Assembly: GCA_964035575.1 (NCBI GenBank) | Contig: OZ037867.1 | Coordinates: 868,001 to 932,000, forward strand | Direction: 5' to 3' | Source: Rhynchopus sp. YZ270_cl-10 | Lineage: Eukaryota > Euglenozoa > Diplonemea > Diplonemida > Diplonemidae | DNA length: 64,000 nt | Shown here: piece by piece, positions 52,315 through 62,418 of the stretch | Numbering within the stretch: position 1 is the stretch's first letter | How the letters are laid out: each line of letters begins with the position of its first letter | Made by a program: the position numbers and the translations under genes | The notes under the pieces: generated by a model | What the model saw: the letters and a program-made list of their open reading frames with translations, nothing else | Told to the model about the DNA's origin: nothing | Database searches by the model: none

Positions 52315-53561
52315 ACATCTTTCTACCTGGGGCGGAGCAGAGCGGGAGGGGGGGCGAAAGATAATACCTAAAAAGCGATCGGTGTCGAATGCTACACAGA
52401 ATTTCAGTCCTCCCATTAGAGCTTTTTTCTTTTTGGTGTACGGTGAGGCGTTTGCACTTTCAATTTCTCTTTCTTTTAGCCGTATTGTCAATGTAAGTGC
52501 CTTTACACGACATTGAAGTAAATTACTTTACTTGTGTGATTTTACATGTCATTTTTTTTACTTGTGTTTAAGCTGTACGCTTACGTTTTTACGTGTGCCA
52601 CAAGTAAAATTACATGTAAAACCACAAGTAAAGTCATTTACTTCAACGTCGTGTAACACCCAACCGTCGGGGGTGGGGTGGGAAAACAAAACAGATGGGA
52701 TTGTGGGCGGAGAGTGAGGAGGGGGGTGGTCTTGTTCCCTCATACCTTTTTTTTTGTCCCCACTTCCTTGCTTTTCAATCCCAATAATTTTCTGTTTTTT
52801 ACGCAATCTGTGAAGAATTTCCCTCCTTTTTTTTTTTCCATTTTCCATGGTTTCTTTGGTTTTGAGCTTGTCACTACACTGTTCAAACTAATAAGAAAGA
52901 AGGGAAAAAAATGGCTTCTATTTTTAAGCAGAGAATATGGGGAGGGGTTCAGGGCTGCGAGGGAGATTTGTCACCAGATGGTAAATTTTTCTGTGTGTAA
53001 AAAGGGGGGATATTTGTGTGTGTGAAGACTTAGATCCTTTTGGGGATATAATTAGCCACAACAAGAGAACCCCCCTTTTATTTCAATTTAAAAAACATAA
53101 CAACGAAACGGGGATGAACGTGGTTGGGGATGGGGAGGGGTGTTTCTGGGGATTCTTTTTTTACAAAAAAAAGAGAGATAGGGGTACAAGGGGACTCACG
53201 AAAACAAAAAAAAAAAGCGATTTTTTTTTGAATTGATTTCAAAAAACTTAGAGATTTCTTTGGGAGGATGATCTGCATCTATACCTTTGAAATTCATTGG
53301 CCTTCGGGCGACTTTGTGTACAGAACCCAGCTAATCGGCAGGTATCCCTCTAAGGCCAAATATCTCTCGGAGACCGATAACGAACAAAGTACAGTGATGG
53401 AAAAGATGAAAAGAACTTTGTGTACAGAACCTATCCTATAGGTTGATTGTCGAAACTACATAAAAAAAATTTACTATTCCCCACAGTACCCCTCCCCCCC
53501 CTTTCCCCCTACACGCAACCGAACGCGCTTTGTGCCAAAGGTTGCCCCCCCTTCAGTTGCA
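52315..53561. other. Intergenic region
   Basis: No supported gene. It has an R7 fragment (about 52432-52480), the MITE at 52506-52653 and an R3 fragment (about 53408-53460). GTGTACAGAACC occurs twice, near 53315 and 53415. A CAG at 53556 lies 5 nt before the next ATG. Confidence 0.55.
52506..52653. mobile_element. 148-bp MITE, relative of 26449-26604
   Basis: The ends CACGACATTGAAGTAAAT and its inverted complement (one mismatch) are flanked by TA on both sides. The interior iterates TTACTTGTG/CACAAGTAA words. Same terminal pattern and internal word type as the 26-kb copy. Confidence 0.8.
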
Positions 53562-56113
53562 ATGGACGGGGGTGATTTGGTGTTGATGAGTGAGTCCGAT
53601 GGCGGGCTCTTGGATCAGATGTCGTTGCTGGACAGACGGATGGCTGAAATTCAAAATGAGTTGCAGCAGCAGGAAATCCGGTTTAAGCATTTGCACGACG
53701 AACGCTCGCTGTTGGAGCAGTTGCATACGATCAACCAGATGACAAGCAGGAAGATGAACGATGAGGTGTTTGGTGAAAAGGCGTTCCCCTCGAAGAAGCT
53801 GTTTTTGGAGCGTCTGCCGGACCCTGATGAGTTTGCAAAGGTGGCGCTGCACACTGCACAGCGCAACCTAGAAGAAGGTGTGCCAGACGCAGACCAGATG
53901 CTGCAAGAGGTGCAGGAGAAGGAGGCCCTCTCGCTCCTCCACGACGAAATCATCCACGTCCTCAAAACCACTGTCAAAGAGCCCAACGTGCACCTCAGAC
54001 TCGACCCCATCACCGGGCTCTTCCTGGGATGCGCGATTGTAACCTGCGCTAACACAGATGAAGCGGAAAGAACGCTCAAAAACCTGACCGGAAGGTGGCG
54101 TCTCCCCCCAGCCATCGACCAGCCAGTACAGATCCACTATGTCGATGAGGTGACCGAGCCTCGTGTTCTTGTGGAAGGGTTGGGACCGGATGTGACGGCA
54201 AGCAATATGAGAGAGCTTCTTGGGCATTATGGGCAGATTGAGGAGTTCGATGCGCGGGACAGGCGTGATAAGCGTGGGATTGAAAGTGCGTCGGTGCGGT
54301 TTGCTTCGATTGACGATGCGTACACAGCGATCTCATTGCAGCACGGCTGCCCAATGCCGCCTGCAATCTACGACGTGGAGATGTCAGGCTCGGACCCGCA
54401 AGAGCTGGTTCCCTTCATTGCAGAGTCGCTGGACATCCACCCCGAGTCTGTCGTCCTCATCTCGGGCCCAGAGGAGCTCGACACACCAGGGCGCTATGTG
54501 CTCAACGTCTCGATCCCGGATGTCCCGCCAGACCACGTGACCCGTCTCATCGAGTTCCAAGGGACAGAGCCATCTCACCCAAGGGTCCTCGCCGTGCTGC
54601 CACCCCCCGCAATCACACTGCGCCTCCCAAAGAAGAGGAAGAAGATCCGTCCGGAGGATCAGGTATTTTGAAGTTTTTTTTTTTGTAAAAAATGGTAGAG
54701 AGAGAGGGTGAGTAGGCAGTGATTGCCTAAGGTAATGGGAACATTGGAGTTCTAGATTTTCTTTACTTCGCATAAAAAAAAATTACCCCACAGGAGCAAC
54801 TTGTGATCCTCGATGATAAGCTGAAGCTTGAGAAGGAGAAGACCGCTGCCATTGAACGTGAGCTCCGCCATGTTCTGGAGCCGCAGCTGCGTTCCAAGCG
54901 TGAGGCTGCGGAGAAGGTATGGCCGCAACCCCCTCTTTCTCTCTCATTTCTTTCATATCAGGCAAGCTCCGAGCTCGAGGCAATGCGCCAGGCAACCGGC
55001 TGGGATGAACGCAAGCAGTTCTCGACGCACACTCAGATGGACCGCGAGAACCAGATCAGCGAGCTGCTTAACGAGCTCAGCGACCTGCAGGCGGAGCAGT
55101 CTGCGCTGAAGACGCAGAACATGAAGAAGACTGCGATGATCGAATCCTTGGCGAAGAAGCTGCTCCGCAAGGACGACGTTGTGAACGACTGCGCCAACCT
55201 CGAAGAACAACTCAGACAAAAACAGGAGGACCACCGCGACCGCGTGGAAAACGTACGCTCTCTCAAACGCATCCTCAACAAGAAGGGCAAGCTCACAGAC
55301 GACCTGATTAAGCACGACGACACAGCACGGCTGAAGGCGCTCGAAAGCGACAAAAAGGTGCTGCAACACGAAATCTCCCGCCACGTAGAGGGCCGCCGTG
55401 CCGCTGAGAAGACAATCCAAGCACAGCACTACCGTCTCACACAGCTCGACAACAAGCTGAAGGCCGTCTCCTCTGCCCTCAGCGAGCTCCACACCAAGGA
55501 CACCCCCGACCCACACTACATGCCCCCCTCCTGGAAGGTCGGCGACCTCACCGTCAGCTTCCAAGAGTACAATGACATGCAGATCCACCTCGCAACATGC
55601 AGAAGAAGACTCCTCGAAAAGGACGGACACATCCTCGACAAAGACCAAATGATTGAAGCGCTTGAAAAGAAGATTGACATCATCGCTCGCGCAAAGGCAG
55701 CGAACTTCAAGCGTGCGCACATCGATTACAAGGTAAACCCTTTTTTTAAACAAATATTTTTCTGCAGTACCAAATGTACAGAGTTTTAGTGATAGTAAAA
55801 AAGAAAGTGGAGATTGCACCACTGTGGCAACACAACCGCAGGCAACTACACTACTCCAACAATTTATCAAAAAATCTACTCAAAACTCAAAAATCCTATT
55901 TCAGATGCTCAAGAGCCAGTACGAACTGTTTGTGGACTTCAAAGAACAACAGCGCCAGGAGGCAGAAGCAAAGAAGGAGGAACTGCAAGAGGAAACGGTA
56001 CGTGAACACAACAAAAAAAATTTTTTTTGACAACTTTTTCTAACTCACCTAAACCAACACAGAGCGGACTGCAGCACAGATACGACCGTATCTCTGAGTT
56101 GGCAAGAGATTAG
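53562..56113 (+). CDS. RRM-like and coiled-coil protein, five exons
   Basis: Exons 53562-54662, 54794-54916, 54962-55732, 55905-55997 and 56063-56113; all phase 0; 712 residues. An N-terminal Gln/Leu/Glu coiled coil (about 15-70) precedes two RRM-like regions. The first is degenerate (about 85-195); the second (about 200-275) has RVLVEGLGP and ESASVRFAS in the RNP2 and RNP1 positions. A basic KKRKKIR stretch then leads to a long coiled coil (about 368 to the end), interrupted near residue 600 by SWKVGDLTVSFQEYNDMQ. Intron 2 is only 45 nt, stopless and divisible by three. Intron 3 (donor GTAAAC) contains an R2 copy. I do not recognise the orthologue; flagellar or cytoskeletal coiled-coil proteins look similar in style, but that is a guess. 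Confidence 0.8.
55807..55874 (+). repeat. Dispersed family R2 (best copy), inside an intron
   Basis: About 68 bp: GTGGAGATTGCA at the left, CTGTGGCAACACAAC in the middle, CTACTCCAACAATTTATC at the right, then an A run. Other + copies: about 4373-4440, 9410-9476, 28065-28120, 45789-45849 and 57600-57670. No inverted copy was seen. The A-rich 3-prime end is compatible with retroposition. Confidence 0.8.
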
Positions 56114-57730
56114 AAGATGATAGGGCGAAAGGGGATTCGTGGTGCGGGAGGGGGTGTGTGAGGGTTTAACCAACGTCGTTTGTACCGCTTATTGTATTGG
56201 TGCATGTGTGCCCCTCGAGTACACGTTCATCTTTCAAAACAAAACAAAAAAGGGGTGTCTTATCTGTTATGTGTTGTTTTCACCATTCTCCATACCCCCC
56301 CACCATCCCCTTTTTTGATGGAATGAGACTAAGTCAGCCTCGGGTCCATCTTGTTGCAACCTTTTGTTAAGGTGACGTAAGCATGGCTTATGATCGTCCG
56401 TTAATGTTCTTCCTTTCTTGTCAGTGGAATTAAAATGCCAGTCTAAAAAAAAACAAACAAACAAAAAAAAAAAAACAAAAATTGTATAAGAACCCCTCAC
56501 CGCTTCCCTTGGCGACGTGTAACCGACTTTTTTTTGCTTTTGGGTCCCCACCACCCCCCCCGCATAATGGCGTACAATGATTGCCGACAAAAAAACTAAA
56601 AGCGTTTTAGTACGGTGGAGTTCATCCTTGGGTGTCTGCATTAGTACAACCAAGTTTTTTCAACAAAATAATTATAAAAAAAACGGAAAAGTTATCATCC
56701 ATACCATTCAGTTCGCATCTTTTAGTTTGTGCTTTTCCACTTTTTTTTTTTCTACGGCAAAAAAAATATGAAGATGCACTTTGTATGTGTTATTTGCTGT
56801 TGTTATTTTTATCTGTCTTACGGCTTTCCATTAGGTTCCCTTTTTTACATCTACTGTTGTAGGCCGCAGGGTACTTCTGCTTTCATCCGGGGCTGGCATC
56901 GTTTGTGGGTCAGTCGGAGGTGCCTGCATCAACAACCACAGTTTTTTATTGTGACCTCGAGTACAAAACCCACCAGGGTACTGTGTCTATACATTATAGT
57001 ACAAAAGTTGAGTACAACACCCTAAATACTCATCTAAAGGTAGCTAATTTAGGCGAATTGTGTCGACCCAACAACAACAACAACAGAACATAACAACAAG
57101 CCCAACGCATCGAGCGCACAAAGCCGCCCCCCCCCCCCCCCCCCCTTTTAAAAATTTCTCATTTCCTTCCCACAGAAAAAAACCAGTATTCCCCCCAGTA
57201 GATCTCCATCCCAGCCCCAGATTTTTTTTATCTTCGTACAACTTCCCCTCATTCCCCCCCCTATCTCCCACAAACGATGCGAACAGGGGGTTTTAAAAAA
57301 AAAAACAAGGTGGCTGCCCCTACAGCCAGATGTTCATTTCCCCCCCCCCCTTCCCCATTTTGTCTGCATTTGACTGTAATAGGCCGCGAGTGTTGCCCCC
57401 CCTCCTTTTTTTTTTGTAAGGTAATCAAAAAGAACGGGTGGTGTAGGGTAGAGAGAAGGAGAGAGAGAGTGCGGGGTGTTGTAAAAAAAAAAAAGGTTGG
57501 AACCCATACCCGGGTGTCTACGCTAATGCGCACAAAGTTAAATCATGTTCAGTTTTGTAATAACACTGCGCGCAAAAGAAAAAAGTGAACTTTTTGGACA
57601 GTGGATATTGCAAAACTGTGGCAACACAACTGAGGCAAACTACACTACTCCAACAATTTGTCAAAAAAAAAAAGTGCAGCGAAGTTGCATCGACTCATCC
57701 CCTTTATAAAAAAAACTTTTTTTTTTTTTT
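56114..57730. other. Intergenic region
   Basis: No supported gene. Contents: R1 fragments (about 56326-56402), R4 (56615-56668 and about 57490-57540), R6 (56878-56937) and R2 (about 57600-57670). There are also C-runs near 57127-57145. Confidence 0.6.
56878..56937 (+). repeat. Dispersed family R6 (best copy)
   Basis: Marked by CTTTCATCCGG, GGCTGGCAT and GTCAGTCGGAGGTGCCTGCA. Other copies: about 12412-12465, 38639-38698 and 39384-39425, all on the + strand. Confidence 0.7.
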
Positions 57731-58682
57731 GGGAAAACCTTTATTCGGCTCACAAAAAGTAATTTTTCCATCATTCAGCTCACAAAAAAAAATTAATCCA
57801 TCATTCTATCAAAGTTACTATAATTTTTCCTTCATTCGGCTCACAAAAGTTAATTTTTCCACCATTCTATCAATATTTTGCCAATTTTTCCATCATTCTA
57901 TCAAAGTTTATTTTTCACTTTTTCGAAGAAATTTTTACGTTTGGAAAAAAAATTGGGTGGGATTTTTTGAGGAAAAACGGGGCAATTTTTTGCATTTTTC
58001 GAAAAATTTATATTTCCAGGGTCACAAATTACACACTGTTTGCTAAACATGCAAAGACAAGTGGTCACTGGTGCCGAGTTTGACAGCTTGGATGACCTGA
58101 AGGAGACGGTAACGTGGCAGGCCCTCCTTCATCCTCCACATTTTTCCTTCCGCATCTCGAACCGCACAGGCACCCGAATGACCCTTGTGTGCATGGAGGG
58201 TGTGTGCGGTGAACGACGGTGATGGTTGTCGCATCACCCAGCACGACCCCGAGCACACCTGTACCTCTGACGATGTCAACAGCCCTGTTGCCAACACAGG
58301 AATCGTCGACGCTGTCGCCTCCCGACCTGCGATAACGTGAGAAGTGTATCAAACTATGGTGCACATAGTGTGATTGCTGACATGCGTGACCTTCGCGCGA
58401 GTCACCTACGGATTTTTCCCTCCCACAACCTATAAAAACGGGCAAAAAATCCCACCCAAATTTTTTTCGCGAAGGTAAAAATTTCTTCGAAAAAGTGAAA
58501 AATAAACTTTGATAGAATGATGGAAAAATTGGCAAAATATTGATAGAATGGTGGAAAAATTAACTTTTGTGAGCCGAATGAAGGAAAAATTATAGTAACT
58601 TTGATAGAATGATGGATTAATTTTTTTTTGTGAGCCGAATGATGGAAAAATTACTTTTTGTGAGCCGAATAAAGGTTTTCCC
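57731..58682. mobile_element. MULE-like foldback element with transposase DNA-binding fragment
   Basis: Inverted arms of about 250 bp (about 57731-57975 and 58435-58682) end in GGGAAAACC and GGTTTTCCC. Both sides are flanked by T runs (14 and 18 T), which fits a poly-T target duplication of the 9-11 bp made by Mutator-like elements. The central 450 bp is GC-richer and encodes a zinc-knuckle-type DNA-binding fragment. No catalytic domain is present, so it is non-autonomous. Confidence 0.75.
58049..58340 (+). pseudogene. MuDR/WRKY-GCM1-type DNA-binding domain fragment
   Basis: Frame one (58049-58222) gives FDSLDDLKETV and then ISNRTGTRMTLVCMEGVCG. Frame two (58218-58340) continues with DGCRITQHDPEHTC before a stop. 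Together these show the C-x(n)-C...H-x-C layout of the DNA-binding domain that opens many Mutator-like transposases. A single frame change separates the two parts, and nothing resembling the DDE catalytic core follows. It is a relic or a captured short open frame within the foldback element. Confidence 0.6.
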
Positions 58683-60165
58683 TTTTTTTTTTTTTTTTTG
58701 GAAAAGATGTATACAGGGTAGTAGCTTGAAAGGTGCACTTTTCAAATGTTGCTGGTTTGCTGGTTTAGAAAAAAAAATTTCCCCAGTTGAAAGCGGTCGT
58801 CGCGCGCTTCGCGCGCGCCTCCCTGACAGCCAGAGTGGAGAGGTACAGGGTAAGGTTTGCGAGACAAAGAAAACGGGATATAATCCTTTGTTAACGGAGC
58901 TTGGTCTTGCACCTTACGTTCCACTAACCGTATAAATCAATACGTCTTCCAGAAGCAGGGGCTGTTGCAACGGTGGGTCATTTTGAAAAAACGGTCAACT
59001 TTTTGCAGCTTTGGCCAAGTTGCATTTTGTTTGGCTGCAAAATGCAAGGGAATCCCTTTAGCCATTGTAAACTCTATTTTTTTGCGGAGCAAAAAAAATA
59101 ATATCAAGTGGCGCCGCAGGCGAAAAAAAATTAGGGTATGGTGCAAAAAATGTAGCTTTTTACACCACAGAGTCACTCAATGCACCCTTTTTAGGGGTTC
59201 GCTTACGTGTGAGGCTTTCTTCTGTGAAGAAAGTGGTGCAGGGGGGAGGCGAAAAACTGAATCCCGAATCCCACTTTTTTTTTTTATTTTTCCCCAAACC
59301 AGTAAACCAGCTCGTTCTGGTTTTGAAACCAGCAAAAGTACCCAAGCTATTTCCCTGGATGTATACAGTAAGGCATATTCATCCTTCAACGTTTCTCTTT
59401 TTTCTTCTCGGTTTACGCTGGGAACGTTGCTCTGCAGGAGGTATTCTTGACACGGGTGAAAAAAAATTGTCGACACAGATTTTGTCCACACACACTGGGT
59501 AAGGAAAATGTCTTTTCCTTCATACGCCCCGCCTACACTACCGACCCAAGCAGACCTAACTCATATAGATAGCAGTGAGCATACCCCAAAGGTGGAGCTC
59601 ATCCCTCGGGTGTCTACGCAATGATACAACAAAGTTTTCAAAAGACAAACAAAAAAAGCGGGGGGGAAACTAGGGGATGGGGTGGGAGGGGAACATCGCT
59701 GCACAGTAACTCTTTTTTTTTTTTGTGCAAAAAAAAGGGGGAAATGGAACTGACAGAGATGTAGTCGGTTCTTAGTGGGGTAAGGCAGAAGGGAAACCCC
59801 CCTCCCTTTTGTTTTTTTTTTTTTGCCTATGCTATCAAGTTCGTTGATTGTGTAGGTTGAAATACTTTTTTTTTTTGCCAACAAAAAAACGTGTTCTGTT
59901 CATCAATCCAATAAAAATGGGATGTGTTGTATTTTATGAAATGGCAATTCACCTTCAAAAAAAAAAAAAAACTGCAAATAAAACAAAAAAAAAAAAAATG
60001 ACAACGCCGCGCCCGATTTGTAAACACACAACAACAAAAAGGAACCCTTCCCCCACCTTTGAATCTTTCCGAGTATTTTGAGATGTAAACCATGAATTGG
60101 ATGGAGGACTGCCGTGGTTAAGGGTCTACCTACCAGACCGAACTCTCAAAAGGGGGGTGATTTCC

Positions 60166-60225
60166 CTTCAGTGTCTGCGTCTGATGAATAAGGCGTTTTT
60201 TTTTTTTTTTTGCACTTTTCAACTG
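60166..60225 (+). repeat. Dispersed family R7 (representative copy)
   Basis: Marked by GTGTCTGCGTC, then AAGGCG, a T run and TGCACTTTTCAAC. Relatives: about 195-292, 23945-24030, 36705-36755, 37924-37975, 47146-47205 and 52432-52480. Here it sits between two R5 pieces. Confidence 0.65.
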
Positions 60226-60252
60226 CCCTTACTATGATACATCTTATTCAGA

Positions 60253-60355
60253 TGTAAACCACGAAATGGATGGTTGGGTGTCCACCCCACGGTACAGCCG
60301 GTCATACCAAAGGTACACTGTTCAGGAGAGGGCTTTTGTATTGCAAATCAACTTC
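60253..60355 (+). repeat. Dispersed family R5 (best copy)
   Basis: About 100 bp: GTAAACCACGAAATGGATGG, then GTGTCCACCCCACGGTACA, then an end marked by GAGAGGGCTTTTGTATT. Other copies: about 16565-16675, 28383-28475 and 28516-28625; 3-prime parts at 35341-35385 and 44203-44245; 5-prime part at 60086-60150. All on the + strand. Confidence 0.75.
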
Positions 60356-60420
60356 TTCTTAGTCTCTCAATAAGAGTTCTTTACAAAATCTAGGGTGATA
60401 CACACACAGCACCAACAAAA

Positions 60421-60684
60421 ATGGGATCCGACTGGGAAACGAAGTACAGCCGGGCGGCGCAGCTGGAGACAGAACCAAACACCTCTGCGCTGTTGGGCTT
60501 CAACTGGAAAGCCGTCAAGATCCTTTCCTCAAGCACGCTGTCGGCACAGAACTCGAACCTCGTGCAGCTCGTGCTCAAGATTGAAACAACGGACGGCACC
60601 ATCGAGCACGAAACACTCGAATTGACTGCACCAGAATTGAATAATTTTATAGTATCCCTCGAGAAAGTTGCTTCGGCAATATAA
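60421..60684 (+). CDS. COMM-domain protein, COMMD6-like
   Basis: Single exon, 87 residues, consisting of little more than the COMM domain. Conserved features are the Trp in LLGFNWKAVKIL, the hydrophobic Ser-rich strand after it, a central beta pattern (LVQLVLKIETTDG) and the C-terminal Leu-rich helix (LNNFIVSLEKV). COMMD proteins assemble in the Commander complex for endosomal recycling; human COMMD6 is similarly short. The ATG follows a CAG at 60409 and an R5 repeat. The short form looks complete, not truncated, since it starts and ends at domain edges. Confidence 0.85.
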   Translation: MGSDWETKYSRAAQLETEPNTSALLGFNWKAVKILSSSTLSAQNSNLVQLVLKIETTDGTIEHETLELTAPELNNFIVSLEKVASAI

Positions 60685-61257
60685 GAGGGATATGAGTGTT
60701 CGAGGGGGTGGGGTTACGGGGACGGGGGGGATGGGGGGTGGGGTAACTTGTGTTCCAAAAGTGCGTTTTATGTTCTGTCTTTTTTTTGCTCCTTTTTGTT
60801 CACAAAAATGTTGAGGAGGGAAAAAGGCAACAATAACGCAAAAAAACCCGTGTGGGCGTTAGTGGATGATTCCAAAAAAAATAATCTGTACCCCCCTTTC
60901 CCTTTTACACCACGCTGCATGATGTGTAATATGATAGAGTCACAATGATTTTTCACATGATAAAATTCTATCATGTGAACCGGGAAATTCTTAAGCGAAC
61001 TACTCAAGTGGCACCCGTCAAAATTACCATCAGACCCTGTCTTCGTGCACCTTCGGTACAACGCCGCAGACAGGCCAAAACACGCGAAGAAATACCTACT
61101 TTTTTGTACCCAGGAAGAGATCCAAGCATCCTCCCTCCTCTCTCCCACCCACTCCACCCTTCCTCACAGACAAACCCCTGCTCTCCCTCTTTCCTCCTTA
61201 AGGTGGTCTAAGAATTTCGTCTTAAACCGCCCCCCCCTTTTTCCTCATTTCCTCATC
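60685..61257. other. Intergenic region
   Basis: No supported gene. Poly-G and poly-A runs, then pyrimidine-rich sequence leading to the next gene. A short palindrome TGATAAAATTCTATCA lies near 60958-60973. Confidence 0.55.
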
Positions 61258-62418
61258 ATGAGCTTCGACGCTGTGGACTGGCACCAGGTTCTCGACCTGC
61301 CGAATATTACGACACTGCGAAACCGCACCGACGAGACGGCGAACAACCTGCTTTCTTTGTTGTCGAAGCAGAAACCGTTTGTGTCGCTGCCTTACGAGAC
61401 TAGGGTCGAGCTTTCGAGGTGTCTGTACGTTGAAAAAGAGCCTAAGAAGGGGACGGAACTCATCTCACAGCACGAAATCTTGCATCGTTACACTGGACCG
61501 TGGCGCCTTATTGTTGCGGGCAGTGTGGAGGTGCGTGTTGTCTCTGGGCAAGGGAAGTCCTCGCTCGAATACCTGAAAGGGGAGTGCTTCGGGGACAGTC
61601 TCACGCTGCGTGCCCTGCCACCGGCAACGACGTTTCTGACAGGAGAGGAGGGGTGTGCCTTCTTAACGCTAGCCAATGATGATTACCAACGCCTTCTCTC
61701 CTTCCGGGAGGCAGAGGTGTTGGACAAAAGGGTGAAGTTCTTCCGCTCCCTTTTGGTCCCCCTTTTTGCGTCCTGGAGTACGTCCGCTGTGCGCGAGCTT
61801 GCAAAAAGGGTGTACCGCAGGAAGTACACCTCCCGCCAGGTCATCGTCCGCGAAAACGAGCCCGGAGGGGAAATCTATTTTATTGTCAAGGGGGAATGCC
61901 GGGTGGTGCGTGAGATTGAGATTGTCAAATCGCAGGGAGGTGTTCTGAAGAAAATGGTCAAACTATTAGAGCTTGCTGTACTCCACCCTTGCGAGTATTT
62001 TGGCGAGCTAGCACCGTGTACCGTCTCTGTAGACCAAAACGGAAAGTACCGAAACAGCGCTGCCAACGGGGCGCCCCAAGGAGGCTCAAAGAAGGCGGCA
62101 AAACAGTTGTTACCCCCGGTCACAGAGCTGGGGGGAGATGAGGATATGACCGGGGCAGGTCCTCAAGGGGCGGAGCTGACGATCACCCCTGAGACCCCTG
62201 GACCGCGTCAGGCAACTGTCTTCTCTTACACACCGCTTGAGGTGCTTGTGTTTCCTGTGGATGCGATAAAAGAGGTGCTAGTGGGGAACCCTCTGCAACG
62301 CATGCGTGAATACGCCAAAGGCTACCCAACCAGCGTCGAAATAAAAAACCAGCACTCCATCCAGCACGATTGGCAGACCTTTAAGCTCAACCTTGTGAAG
62401 GACATCATTCAGCAGTAG
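61258..62418 (+). CDS. Protein with two cyclic-nucleotide-binding-like domains
   Basis: Single exon, 386 residues. Domain one (about 60-160) has WRLIVAGSVEVRVV and YLKGECFGDSLTL; domain two (about 190-360) has RQVIVRENEPGGEIYFIVKG and CEYFGELAP. These are the beta-roll and phosphate-binding-cassette positions of the cNMP-binding fold. The cassette Arg expected a few residues after FGE is not evident in either: the first has PPATTF and the second is interrupted by an insertion of about 60 residues rich in Gly, Pro and Lys. Nucleotide binding is therefore doubtful. No kinase, channel or other effector domain is attached. CNBD-only proteins of this type occur in flagellated eukaryotes; the role here is unknown. 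Confidence 0.85.
   Translation: MSFDAVDWHQVLDLPNITTLRNRTDETANNLLSLLSKQKPFVSLPYETRVELSRCLYVEKEPKKGTELISQHEILHRYTGPWRLIVAGSVEVRVVSGQGKSSLEYLKGECFGDSLTLRALPPATTFLTGEEGCAFLTLANDDYQRLLSFREAEVLDKRVKFFRSLLVPLFASWSTSAVRELAKRVYRRKYTSRQVIVRENEPGGEIYFIVKGECRVVREIEIVKSQGGVLKKMVKLLELAVLHPCEYFGELAPCTVSVDQNGKYRNSAANGAPQGGSKKAAKQLLPPVTELGGDEDMTGAGPQGAELTITPETPGPRQATVFSYTPLEVLVFPVDAIKEVLVGNPLQRMREYAKGYPTSVEIKNQHSIQHDWQTFKLNLVKDIIQQ

Larger units (their letters stand above)
58683..60420. other. Intergenic region
   Basis: No supported gene. GC-rich hairpins at about 58798-58817 (GCGCGC-TTC-GCGCGC) and 59108-59120. Repeats: R4 (59592-59646), R9 (about 59826-59870), R5 5-prime part (about 60086-60150), R7 (60166-60225) and R5 (60253-60355). 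The last lies 66 nt before the next ATG. Confidence 0.6.
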
